Under the pieces are notes generated by a model. That model searched no databases. It was given only the letters and a program-made list of their open reading frames with translations, and was not told the origin of the DNA. From positions 1 through 47,812 of the forward strand of contig JAFSEF010000079.1 in the NCBI GenBank assembly GCA_017435865.1: a DNA stretch of 47,812 nucleotides, written 5' to 3'. Position numbers and translations under genes: made by a program. Position 1 is the stretch's first letter, and each line of letters opens with the position of its first letter. This document shows positions 8,386 through 15,240 of this stretch, one piece after another. The stretch comes from Clostridia bacterium (lineage in GTDB: Bacteria; Bacillota; Clostridia; Oscillospirales; Acutalibacteraceae).

Positions 8386-9394
8386 GACACTCAGAACCCT
8401 TTGCACATTGGACGGCACTTCGGGACATGAAGATAAAATCCGCGACTACATCATTGCCAATCTCCCCCAAGACTGCGAACACAGAACGGATGCCCTCGGA
8501 AATCTCATCGTGTTCAAAAAAGGCAAAACCGAAGCAAAAAACAAAGTCATGCTTGCCGCACACATGGATGAGGTGGGTATTATCGTCACCCACATCGACG
8601 CGGACGGCTATCTGAAATTCACCACCGTCGGCGGCATTGTCCCCGGTGTACTGGCAGGCAGAACGGTGCGTTTTGAAAACGGTACGATCGGTGTACTCGG
8701 ACTCAAACCGATTCACCTTTGCGAAAAAAGCGAAGAAGGCAACCTGCCTTCCGTTGATAAAATGTATATTGATATCGGTGCGACTGACCGTGAGGATGCC
8801 GAAAAGGCAGTATCCCTCGGTGATGTTGCCGTATTCAACGAAGAATTCATCCCCCTCGGCGAACACAAGGTCTGTTCCAAAGCACTCGACGACCGCATGG
8901 GCTGTCTTGCCTTGCTGACACTGCTCAAAGAAGACATCGCGGCGGATGCATATTTTGTATTCACGGTGCAGGAAGAAATCGGTCTTCGCGGTGCAGGCAC
9001 GGCAGCATTTCAGGTAGCACCCGATTACGCGATCGTGCTCGAAGGTACAACGGCTGCCGATCTGCCCGATGCACAAGAACAGAAAAAAGTATGCATACAG
9101 GGCAAAGGTGCCGCCATCTCGTTCATGGACAGATCGACACTGTATCCCCCGAAGCTTTACAACCGTGCCATGGCACTTGCCAAAGAGCACAACATCCCCG
9201 TACAGACCAAAACCATGGTCGCAGGCGGCAACGATGCAGGTGCCATCCACAAAGCAGGCGCAGGTGTGCAGGTGCTCACCGTTAACGTGCCCTGCCGCTA
9301 TATCCATTCGGGCTCATCTGTGGCAGATATGCGCGACTTTGACAGCCTGCTGCAGATCGTAAGACTTCTGATCGGAGAGCTGGCAGGTGTTTAA
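8378..9394 (+). CDS. M42-family metallo-aminopeptidase (second of two)
   Basis: This paralogue of the preceding gene has 338 residues. Motifs: AAHMDEVG, LDDRMGC, QEEIGLRGA, IVLEGTTAAD (Glu where the first copy has Asp) and IHSGSSVADMRD. The start was placed at the ATG 9 bp after AGGAG; an ATG three codons earlier directly abuts the ribosome binding site and is unlikely. The stop overlaps the next gene's GTG start by 8 bp, which suggests translational coupling. Two adjacent M42 genes may form mixed complexes, but that is only an inference. Confidence 0.9.
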   Translation: MTETLRTLCTLDGTSGHEDKIRDYIIANLPQDCEHRTDALGNLIVFKKGKTEAKNKVMLAAHMDEVGIIVTHIDADGYLKFTTVGGIVPGVLAGRTVRFENGTIGVLGLKPIHLCEKSEEGNLPSVDKMYIDIGATDREDAEKAVSLGDVAVFNEEFIPLGEHKVCSKALDDRMGCLALLTLLKEDIAADAYFVFTVQEEIGLRGAGTAAFQVAPDYAIVLEGTTAADLPDAQEQKKVCIQGKGAAISFMDRSTLYPPKLYNRAMALAKEHNIPVQTKTMVAGGNDAGAIHKAGAGVQVLTVNVPCRYIHSGSSVADMRDFDSLLQIVRLLIGELAGV

Positions 9395-10151
9395 ACTCGT
9401 ACAATCAGATAAGGAAATCAAAAGAGTGCGTGCTTTTTGTGCCAACGGCTTTTTCGGTGCACGCATCAACACCACCATTGCTGCATACGGAACGGATGAC
9501 CGCTTTGTACGCACATGGTATGCTGAAAATGACAACAAAATAACGGCAGCCGTGCAGCTCACACAGACTGCTGCTGTCATACAGTGTACATCCGATGCGG
9601 ATTTTGATTCACTTACGGTTCTGCTGCAGTTTGCAGGTGCAAAAACCGTCACGGGCGAAAAAGAATGCATGAAAAAACTCGGTCTGCCACTGCACCGACA
9701 AGGGGTTCTGATGTCAGCTGCCTCCCTGCCTGCGTTACAAAAAACAGCAGAAAACGCAGACAGCGAACAACTTGCCCGCTTGCATCCTGTTCTGTTCGGT
9801 GAAACGGCAAGAAACGAGAATCCGACCGATTTTGCAGCCTGGTTCGCAGATGTTTCACACCGCACACGTCACGGTCTGAGCGAATATTTTGCCATCTTCG
9901 AAAACGGCAAAGCTGTGTCCTGTGCAGGCACATTGTACTCCAATGCACAATACGGCTGTATCGGTGCCGTTGCCACCTTACCGGATTACAGAAAACGCGG
10001 GTTCGGCAGAGATTGCACCCTCACCGCAGCCCACAGCGTGCTTGCAAACGGACAAACTCCTTGTCTTGCCTGTGCCGACAACGGCATTCAGAAGTGGTAT
10101 GAAACAATGGGATTCGCAATCTGCGGTGCTTGGGCAGAATCGGAATTCTGA
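9387..10151 (+). CDS. GNAT-family N-acetyltransferase
   Basis: This is a probable acetyl-CoA-dependent acetyltransferase of 254 residues. The C-terminal third holds the GNAT core: IGAVATLPDYRKRGFGRD (acetyl-CoA pyrophosphate-binding R-x-x-G-x-G region), followed by CLACADNGIQKWYETMGF, a typical motif B. The N-terminal 130 residues are less conserved and may be a second, degenerate GNAT half. The GTG start overlaps the stop of the M42 peptidase gene. The substrate is unknown. Confidence 0.82.
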   Translation: MFKLVQSDKEIKRVRAFCANGFFGARINTTIAAYGTDDRFVRTWYAENDNKITAAVQLTQTAAVIQCTSDADFDSLTVLLQFAGAKTVTGEKECMKKLGLPLHRQGVLMSAASLPALQKTAENADSEQLARLHPVLFGETARNENPTDFAAWFADVSHRTRHGLSEYFAIFENGKAVSCAGTLYSNAQYGCIGAVATLPDYRKRGFGRDCTLTAAHSVLANGQTPCLACADNGIQKWYETMGFAICGAWAESEF

Positions 10152-10191
10152 TATATTAAATTTACGGTTTATTTTTTTGGAGAATACAAAC

Positions 10192-11451
10192 ATGGCTTTT
10201 TTTGATTTTAACGAAAACCTGCTGACCCTTGCGGACAAGGCACTTGCGAAATGTGCCGACAAGTTCGCAGAGATTGACAGCATTACAGAATACAACCAGC
10301 AGAAGGTGCTTCGTGCGTTCATCGACAACCGCGTCTGTGAAGCCGATTTCGGTGCCACCACAGGCTACGGCTACGGCGACAGAGGCCGTGAGACCGCTGA
10401 CCGTGTCTGTGCACAGGTTTACGGTGCCGAGGATGCCCTCATCCGCACCTCATTTGCAAGCGGTACCCACACCCTTGCTACCATGCTGTTCGGTGTGCTT
10501 CGTCCGGGTGACATCATGCTTTCTGTCACCGGTACACCCTATGACACCATCCGTCCCGTCATCGGTCTGAAAGGTCCCGACGGACAGGGTTCCCTCAAGG
10601 ATTTCGGTGTTACATACAAGGAAGTGGATCTGCTGCCAGACGGCACAGTCGACTATGACGGCATTGCAAAGGCTGTCGCAGAGCTGAAGCCGAAATGCGT
10701 TTACATTCAGCGTTCACGCGGTTATACGCTTCGTGCAAGCCTCGGTGTGGATGAAATCGACCGCATTGCAGTTCTGACCAAAGAAATTTCCCCTGAAACC
10801 CTTGTGCTTGTCGATAACTGCTACGGTGAATTTGTCGAAAAGGACGAGCCTGTTGCCCGTCACGCAGACCTTATGGGCGGCTCGCTCATCAAAAACCCCG
10901 GTGCGGGCATTGCACGTTGCGGCGGCTACATCTGCGGCAGAGCTGACCTTGTCGAGCTTGTGTCCTACCGCATGACAACCCCCGGTACGGGCCGTGAGAT
11001 CGGTGCTTCCCTCGGCACGAACCGTGAACTGCTCATGGGTCTTTTCAGTGCTCCGCACGTCACGGGTGAAGCTCTCAAAACTGCCGTGTTCACTGCCGCA
11101 CTGTTTGAGGAAATGGGCTACACCGCATCCCCGACCGCACAGGAAGCAAGACACGACATCATTCAGTCGCTGTGCCTTGAAACTCCCGAAAAGCTTTGTG
11201 CATTCTGCCGCGGATTGCAATCCGGCTCCCCTGTTGACTCTTTTGTCACACCCGAACCCTGGGATATGCCCGGCTATGACAATCAGGTTATCATGGCAGC
11301 AGGCGCATTCACAAACGGCTCATCCATCGAGCTGTCCGCAGACGCGCCGCTTCGCGAACCCTATGCCGTCTGGCTGCAGGGCGGATTGAACTTCCACTCC
11401 GCAAAACTCGGCGTCATGCTCGGTGCAAGGGAAGTTCAAAAAGTTGAATAA
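10192..11451 (+). CDS. PLP-dependent methionine gamma-lyase-like (aluminium resistance family) protein
   Basis: This is a PLP enzyme of about 419 residues resembling the Bacillus YnbB/aluminium-resistance family (fold type I). GYGYGDRGRETAD and the SFASGTHTLATMLFG cofactor loop sit in the N-terminal third. VLVDNCYGEF (D208, pyridine-ring Asp) and GGSLIKNPGAGIA (K234, Schiff-base Lys) follow. The start is the ATG after GGAG at 10 bp; a much longer reading upstream overlaps the acetyltransferase gene and is rejected. It is the last gene of the nucleotidase-peptidase-GNAT run. The true substrate of this family is poorly known. Confidence 0.88.
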   Translation: MAFFDFNENLLTLADKALAKCADKFAEIDSITEYNQQKVLRAFIDNRVCEADFGATTGYGYGDRGRETADRVCAQVYGAEDALIRTSFASGTHTLATMLFGVLRPGDIMLSVTGTPYDTIRPVIGLKGPDGQGSLKDFGVTYKEVDLLPDGTVDYDGIAKAVAELKPKCVYIQRSRGYTLRASLGVDEIDRIAVLTKEISPETLVLVDNCYGEFVEKDEPVARHADLMGGSLIKNPGAGIARCGGYICGRADLVELVSYRMTTPGTGREIGASLGTNRELLMGLFSAPHVTGEALKTAVFTAALFEEMGYTASPTAQEARHDIIQSLCLETPEKLCAFCRGLQSGSPVDSFVTPEPWDMPGYDNQVIMAAGAFTNGSSIELSADAPLREPYAVWLQGGLNFHSAKLGVMLGAREVQKVE

Positions 11452-11460
11452 AAACAACAC

Positions 11461-11497
11461 ACCGCCGCAGGTCCCGTGACCCACGGCGGTATTGTTT
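11461..11497 (+). terminator. Possible terminator after the PLP-enzyme gene
   Basis: A GC-rich 7-bp stem (ACCGCCG 11461-11467 with CGGCGGT 11484-11490) with weak AT-rich extension is followed by ATTGTTT. The T-run is poor, so leaky termination is possible. Confidence 0.5.
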
Positions 11498-11500
11498 CAC

Positions 11501-11529
11501 TTGCAAATTTTGTCGGAATATATTATAAT
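11501..11529 (+). promoter_or_regulatory. Promoter of the 35-aa holin-like toxin transcript
   Basis: TTGCAA (11501-11506), a 17-bp spacer and TATAAT (11524-11529). Transcription should begin near 11536, giving an untranslated leader of about 84 nt. Confidence 0.8.
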
Positions 11530-11539
11530 GTCAATCGGG

Positions 11540-11613
11540 CAAGGCAGACCTTAAACGGTAGGCGGTTACCTTCCGACTTCGGAGGGTGTCTTTTTCCCTC
11601 CGGAAAGGAGGGG
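11540..11613 (+). promoter_or_regulatory. Structured toxin-mRNA leader that can hide or free the ribosome binding site
   Basis: Three short blocks can pair in two exclusive ways. GGAGGG (11581-11586) pairs with CCCTCC (11596-11601), which leaves the ribosome binding site free. Alternatively CCCTCC pairs with GGAGGG (11607-11612), which is the Shine-Dalgarno itself and would be masked. The leader also begins with CAAGGCAGACC, which is complementary to the 3' part of the same transcript (11794-11804). Confidence 0.6.
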
Positions 11614-11619
11614 ATGCAC

Positions 11620-11727
11620 ATGGTAACTTATGAAGCGCTTTTTATGTTATTGAGCCTTCTTGTTGCAGTCATTGCAATTGTTATCAATATGATGAATTTC
11701 ATCATAAACATAACAAAAAAGAAATAA
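11620..11727 (+). CDS. 35-aa holin-like hydrophobic toxin (type I TA type)
   Basis: This small membrane peptide starts MVTYEALFMLL, has a single hydrophobic segment (about residues 7-31) and ends in the basic tail ITKKK. That is the pattern of the putative holin-like toxin (Hol-Tox) peptides related to Bacillus TxpA/BsrG. An ATG six bases upstream also fits, but it touches the very strong AAAGGAGGGG ribosome binding site. Longer in-frame readings start before the leader and are unlikely. A consensus promoter faces the gene from the other side, and its RNA would cover the last codons and 3' end. When overexpressed such peptides usually depolarise the membrane; that is family knowledge, not shown here. 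Confidence 0.75.
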   Translation: MVTYEALFMLLSLLVAVIAIVINMMNFIINITKKK

Positions 11728-11807
11728 CCGCCCCCAATCTTCCAAATTAGTGCGGTTATTTCTTATCTAACATTGGAAGGCTAACCGTCTATCGGTCTGC
11801 CTTGTTC
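11713..11807 (-). ncRNA. Predicted convergent antisense RNA (antitoxin) to the holin-like toxin mRNA
   Basis: A roughly 95-nt RNA is predicted from a perfect consensus minus-strand promoter to a terminator hairpin with a 12-bp stem (11720-11731 with 11752-11763), followed on that strand by CTTTTTTG. It would be fully complementary to the toxin mRNA from its last codons into its 3' part. This matches the tail-to-tail layout of txpA/ratA and bsrG/SR4 in Bacillus. No small ORF with a ribosome binding site is seen in it. Confidence 0.7.
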
Positions 11808-11813
11808 ACTTAT

Positions 11814-11842
11814 ATTATATCAGCATTGTTTTATTCTGTCAA
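11814..11842 (-). promoter_or_regulatory. Consensus promoter of the antisense RNA
   Basis: On the minus strand TTGACA (11837-11842), a 17-bp spacer and TATAAT (11814-11819): a perfect match to the sigma-A consensus, stronger on paper than the toxin promoter (TTGCAA). Confidence 0.88.
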
Positions 11843-11867
11843 CACCCGATTCGGGTGTTTTTTTACT
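11841..11867 (+). terminator. Terminator of the long toxin mRNA
   Basis: A compact hairpin (AACACCCGA 11841-11849 with TCGGGTGTT 11851-11859) is followed by seven T. It would end a toxin transcript of about 330 nt that includes the 3' fold-back sequence. It overlaps the -35 box of the antisense promoter. Confidence 0.75.
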
Positions 11868-11869
11868 TT

Positions 11870-11989
11870 ATAGGAAACTGCGTTTCCATAAAGTAAAAAA
11901 TATTGTATGTCCCTCCGAACGCACGCTTCACGTGCTCGGAGATGGACGAATCGAAAACGGTCGCCGCGTTACGGCGAAGCCGTTTTCTT
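11870..11989. repeat. Left 120-bp inverted repeat of a small cassette
   Basis: It is nearly identical, in inverse orientation, to 12442-12562; the only difference seen is CCCTCCGAAC against CCCTGGCGAAC. The repeat is itself made of three palindromes: GGAAAC/GTTTCC near its outer end, GCACG/CGTGC in the middle and GAAAACGG/CCGTTTTC at the inner end. It starts 3 bp after the toxin-transcript terminator. Confidence 0.9.
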
Positions 11990-12383
11990 ATTCTGTTTTT
12001 AAAAGCTTCAGCATTGGCACCTGTGCAATCAAGGTCAGGGAAATCAGCAGTCCGACCACTGAAAAATACTCCAATCCGAACAGCAGCGGTCCGAATGAAA
12101 GAATACAGGCAACAAGCAGCACATATTTTGCGGCAGTACGAAGCTTATCTTTTCCCGTCAGGCAAAATACCAGCAGCAACAAGAACACAACTACTGTCAG
12201 CACCGCTGTAATAAAGGGAGTGAAGTTAGCATAACCGTAAGGTGTCAGGCTGAAATAAGAAAATGTTTCACGCCACGGCTCACCCTCGGCATTTGCAAAC
12301 CTGCAGACTGCACCATAGGGCAGAATCTCAAGCACCAGTGTCACAAGCGGCAACAAAAGAAGCAGAAAACTTTTCTTTTTCAT
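11988..12383 (-). CDS. Small integral membrane protein inside an inverted-repeat cassette
   Basis: Unrecognised membrane protein of 131 residues with about four hydrophobic segments (residues 5-23, 54-76, 83-102, 104-124). Between the first two lies an outside-type loop rich in aromatic residues (EGEPWRETFSYFSLTPYGYANF). The start ATG has AAAGGAG at 9 bp; longer in-frame readings run into the repeat and lack a ribosome binding site. The stop codon overlaps the inner end of the left inverted repeat. No consensus promoter is visible between the right repeat and the gene. Function unknown. Confidence 0.75.
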   Translation of the reverse strand: MKKKSFLLLLLPLVTLVLEILPYGAVCRFANAEGEPWRETFSYFSLTPYGYANFTPFITAVLTVVVFLLLLVFCLTGKDKLRTAAKYVLLVACILSFGPLLFGLEYFSVVGLLISLTLIAQVPMLKLLKTE

Positions 12384-12441
12384 GGCAGAGTTCTCCTTTT
12401 TTTTCAGTATATATGCCGTTCTTGTATTTTTCCTGAAAGAC

Positions 12442-12562
12442 AAGAAAACGGCTTCGCCGTAACGCGGCGACCGTTTTCGATTCGTCCATCTCCGAGCACG
12501 TGAAGCGTGCGTTCGCCAGGGACATACAATATTTTTTACTTTATGGAAACGCAGTTTCCTAT
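12442..12562. repeat. Right 121-bp inverted repeat of the small cassette
   Basis: This is the reverse-complement partner of 11870-11989, with the same three nested palindromes. Together with the left copy it encloses about 450 bp containing one gene, and it ends 5 bp from the terminator of the next small gene. No target-site duplication is obvious just outside the repeats. Confidence 0.9.
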
Positions 12563-12567
12563 ATAAT

Positions 12568-12600
12568 AAAAAAACAACACGGCTGCCCGTGCTGTTTTTT
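12568..12600 (-). terminator. Terminator of the 51-aa ORF
   Basis: A 10-bp stem with one G-T pair (12573-12582 with 12587-12596) and a 4-nt loop, followed on the minus strand by seven T. Confidence 0.88.
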
Positions 12601-12613
12601 ATCAAAAATCTGA

Positions 12614-12769
12614 TTATTCTGTTTCGTTTTCTTCGCCGACATTGGTGCCTTCGTGGCTGGGATATTTGATAATGCCCAGGTATTCAAGCACAGAGCCGAA
12701 AATAACTTCCAGCCAGGAAAGAAGTACGTGAACAAAATCGGGGATCGCATTCATCATATCGTTATACAT
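12614..12769 (-). CDS. 51-aa small protein of unknown function
   Basis: Small ORF starting MYNDMMNAIPDFVHVLLSWL. It has an amphipathic hydrophobic middle (about residues 9-33) and an acidic tail ending GEENETE. It has a good AAAGGAG ribosome binding site 9 bp before the ATG, a perfect consensus promoter and a clean terminator, so a dedicated transcript of about 230 nt is likely. An ATG ten codons upstream is possible but lies before the ribosome binding site. I do not recognise the family. Confidence 0.65.
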   Translation of the reverse strand: MYNDMMNAIPDFVHVLLSWLEVIFGSVLEYLGIIKYPSHEGTNVGEENETE

Positions 12770-12831
12770 GGATCTGAACTCCTTTCGTAGTATGTACATG
12801 ATTGAAAAAATTTTTCCAACCTTCCGTATTT

Positions 12832-12860
12832 ATTATAAACTAAAAATGTGCAAATGTCAA
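12832..12860 (-). promoter_or_regulatory. Consensus promoter of the 51-aa ORF
   Basis: On the minus strand TTGACA (12855-12860), a 17-bp spacer and TATAAT (12832-12837): perfect consensus, about 63 bp upstream of the start codon. Confidence 0.88.
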
Positions 12861-12994
12861 ATACTGTTTTGGTGATTTGTTCTTTTTTTGCTTTCCTGTG
12901 CCGAAAAATTTTTTATTTGCTGTCTTTTCTTTTTTTGTTTTTGTGATAAAATGAGTGTGTATTTTTATTTTGTAAGAACGGAAGAGGAACATAT

Positions 12995-14353
12995 ATGAAG
13001 TTTTTCAAAAAAACGGATTCCTATTTTTACAACACCTTTTTCAGCCTTGCAGGCATCATCGCATTGCAGAACGTTATTGTTTTCAGTGTCAACCTTGCTG
13101 ACAACATCATGCTCGGTCGTTTTTCGGAAACGGCCATGAGCGGTGTCAGTCTTGCCAATCAGATTCAGTTTTTGCTGCAGATGCTTGTCAACGGTGCTGC
13201 CAACGGTGTGGCTGTCATCGCTTCCCAATATTGGGGGAAACGTCACATTGAACCGATTCGCAAAGTCTTTTCCGCAGGCTTTCTGTTGGCATCGGGACTG
13301 AGCCTGCTATTGGGTGTGCTTGTAATTGCGTTTCCGCAGCAGGTGTTGTTTTTACTGTCTGACGAAGCCGCCATTGTGCAGGCAGGTGCCGAATATCTGC
13401 GGATTATGGGATTCTCCTACATCGTTTTTGCCGCAACAAATCTGCTCGTTGCACTGATGCGGTCGGTCGAAAGTGTACGCATCGGTTTTGCGGTATCACT
13501 GGTCGCACTGGTGGTCAACATTTTCCTCAATTACTGCCTGATTTTCGGTCATCTCGGTTTTCCTCAACTCGGCGTTAAAGGGGCTGCGTATGCCACCGTC
13601 ACGGCAAGAATTGCCGAGTTGCTGACCGTGCTTGTGTATGTGCTGTTCATTGATAAAAAACTGCACATCCGCCCGAAAGACTTTTTCAGTGTTGAAAAAC
13701 AATACATGAAGGACTACATAAAAACAGGTGTACCGATCATTCTGTCGGGCAGCTCATGGGGCATTGCCATGACCGTGCAGACCGCCATCATCGGCAGACT
13801 CGGTGAAGCTGCCATCGGTGCGAATGCCATTGCGGCACCTGTGTATCAGGTGGTCAGCGTTCTGTATTCCTCCACTTCCAACGCAGCAAGCGTACTCATC
13901 GGTAAAACCGTCGGTGAAGGCGATATCAACAGAGTCAAAAAATACGCAAAAAAACTGCAGATCCTGTTTCTTATTGTCGGTCTGCTTTCCTGCGGAATCC
14001 TGCTTGCCGGCAAAGGACTCATTCTCTCCTTTTATGAAGTATCCGAAGCGACCTTTGCACTTGCAAACACCTTCCTTATCATTCTTTCGGTCACGGTCAT
14101 CGGCTCATCTTATGAAGCACCCTGCCTGTGCGGCATTGTTTCGGGCGGCGGCGACACAAAATTCGTGCTCAAAAATGATCTGATCTTCATGTGGGGTATT
14201 GTGCTGCCGTTGTCATTTCTGTCGGCATTCGTTTTCAAGTGGCCCATTCCCGTCACATTTTTCCTGCTCAAAAGCGACCAGATCACAAAATGTGCCGTTG
14301 CCGTTGTCAAGGTCAATCGTTTCAAATGGATCCGGCAGCTGACACATTCATAA
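12995..14353 (+). CDS. MATE-family multidrug/toxin efflux transporter
   Basis: This is a cation-coupled exporter of 452 residues with about twelve membrane segments, in the NorM/DinF/MatE group. The N-terminal half begins with the membrane stretch FSLAGIIALQNVIVFSVNLAD, followed by NIMLGRFSETAMSGVSLANQ, typical of MATE proteins; the second half repeats this pattern after GVPIILSGSSWGIAM. AGAGGAA precedes the ATG. The upstream region shows only a weak promoter (TGTGATAAAAT). It is separated by about 185 bp from the two-component genes, so shared control is not implied. Substrate unknown. Confidence 0.92.
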   Translation: MKFFKKTDSYFYNTFFSLAGIIALQNVIVFSVNLADNIMLGRFSETAMSGVSLANQIQFLLQMLVNGAANGVAVIASQYWGKRHIEPIRKVFSAGFLLASGLSLLLGVLVIAFPQQVLFLLSDEAAIVQAGAEYLRIMGFSYIVFAATNLLVALMRSVESVRIGFAVSLVALVVNIFLNYCLIFGHLGFPQLGVKGAAYATVTARIAELLTVLVYVLFIDKKLHIRPKDFFSVEKQYMKDYIKTGVPIILSGSSWGIAMTVQTAIIGRLGEAAIGANAIAAPVYQVVSVLYSSTSNAASVLIGKTVGEGDINRVKKYAKKLQILFLIVGLLSCGILLAGKGLILSFYEVSEATFALANTFLIILSVTVIGSSYEAPCLCGIVSGGGDTKFVLKNDLIFMWGIVLPLSFLSAFVFKWPIPVTFFLLKSDQITKCAVAVVKVNRFKWIRQLTHS

Positions 14354-14450
14354 CATCAAAAGGACGGTTCAATCCTATTTTCAATGATGCACTTTCACAT
14401 ACAGACAGAATGATTTTACAAAAATTCAGAAAAAAGCTTCGATTTACCTA

Positions 14451-14479
14451 TTTCTATTTTCAGCATGATGTGATATAAT
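14451..14479 (+). promoter_or_regulatory. Extended -10 promoter of the two-component operon
   Basis: TGATATAAT (TG at 14471-14472, TATAAT at 14474-14479) forms an extended -10 element. The -35 position (14451-14456, TTTCTA) is weak, which may leave room for an activator. Confidence 0.5.
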
Positions 14480-14538
14480 TTATTATCAGACTAAAATAAA
14501 CAACATTATTAATAATAATCAATACGGAGGAGATTATT

Positions 14539-15240
14539 TTGATTCATTCCGGCAAAATTCTGGTTGTCGATGACAGCAGCGACATCCGTGATATCATCGG
14601 CATTATGCTTGAAAGTGAAGGATATCGGGTTACATTTGCGGCAGATGGTCTGAGTGCCATCCGTGAACTGCACGAACAAAAGGATTTTGATCTGGTATTG
14701 CTTGACATTATGTTGCCTGACATCAGCGGCATTTCTGTCTGTAATGAACTGCGTAAGTTTTCGTCGGTTCCTGTTTTGTTCCTCTCTGCCCTTTCGGGGG
14801 ATGAAGACAAAATGAATGCCTATGCAACAGGCGGAGACGATTACATTGTAAAACCCTTTTCCGCAAACGAACTGCGTATGAAAGTGGCATCGATGCTGCG
14901 CAGATACAAAGTGTACAAAGGCAAAGAAAACACAAGCGACGAAATCCGCGTACAGTCCCTGTTTATCCGTCCGAAGGAAGGTTCCGTCATCCGCGATAAC
15001 GTGCAGATCGCTCTGACCGACAAAGAACTTGCCATTCTGCTGTTTCTGGTCGAAAAACGCGGAACGGTTGTTTCCACACAGGAACTCTTTGAAGGCGTCT
15101 GGAAAGACAAATACCTTTCCACTTCCGCCAATTCCGTTATGGTTCATATCATGAATCTGCGCAGAAAAATTGAAGAAGATCCCAATCACCCCAAAGTCGT
15201 CAAGACCGTCTGGGGAAGGGGGTATACACTTGGGGCATAA
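14539..15240 (+). CDS. OmpR/PhoB-family response regulator
   Basis: This DNA-binding response regulator of 233 residues has a receiver domain with acidic pocket D11-D12, phospho-acceptor D56 (LVLLDIMLP) and K105 (DYIVKPF). A C-terminal winged helix ends VKTVWGRGYTLG. The start is a TTG preceded by GGAGGAG; no ATG fits as well. The TTG may limit translation. The gene overlaps the sensor kinase, its likely partner. Target genes are unknown. Confidence 0.93.
   Translation: MIHSGKILVVDDSSDIRDIIGIMLESEGYRVTFAADGLSAIRELHEQKDFDLVLLDIMLPDISGISVCNELRKFSSVPVLFLSALSGDEDKMNAYATGGDDYIVKPFSANELRMKVASMLRRYKVYKGKENTSDEIRVQSLFIRPKEGSVIRDNVQIALTDKELAILLFLVEKRGTVVSTQELFEGVWKDKYLSTSANSVMVHIMNLRRKIEEDPNHPKVVKTVWGRGYTLGA

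Larger units (their letters stand above)
11540..11804. repeat. Long-range inverted repeat joining 5' and 3' ends of the toxin mRNA
   Basis: An 11-bp perfect inverted pair (11540-11550 with 11794-11804) extends imperfectly to 11574 and 11775 (CGGTTACCTTCC against CGGTTAGCCTTCC). It could fold the toxin mRNA back on itself. As a side effect the sense and antisense RNAs both begin with nearly the same sequence. Confidence 0.7.

Noticed and set aside
9889-10191. 100-codon N-terminal extension of the PLP-enzyme gene
   Set aside because: It overlaps the acetyltransferase gene in another frame, and the internal ATG has a proper ribosome binding site.
11903-12525. Short ORFs reading SEMDESKTVAALRRSRF in both repeat arms
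   Set aside because: They are the same translation of the 120-bp inverted repeat in both copies, with no ribosome binding site.
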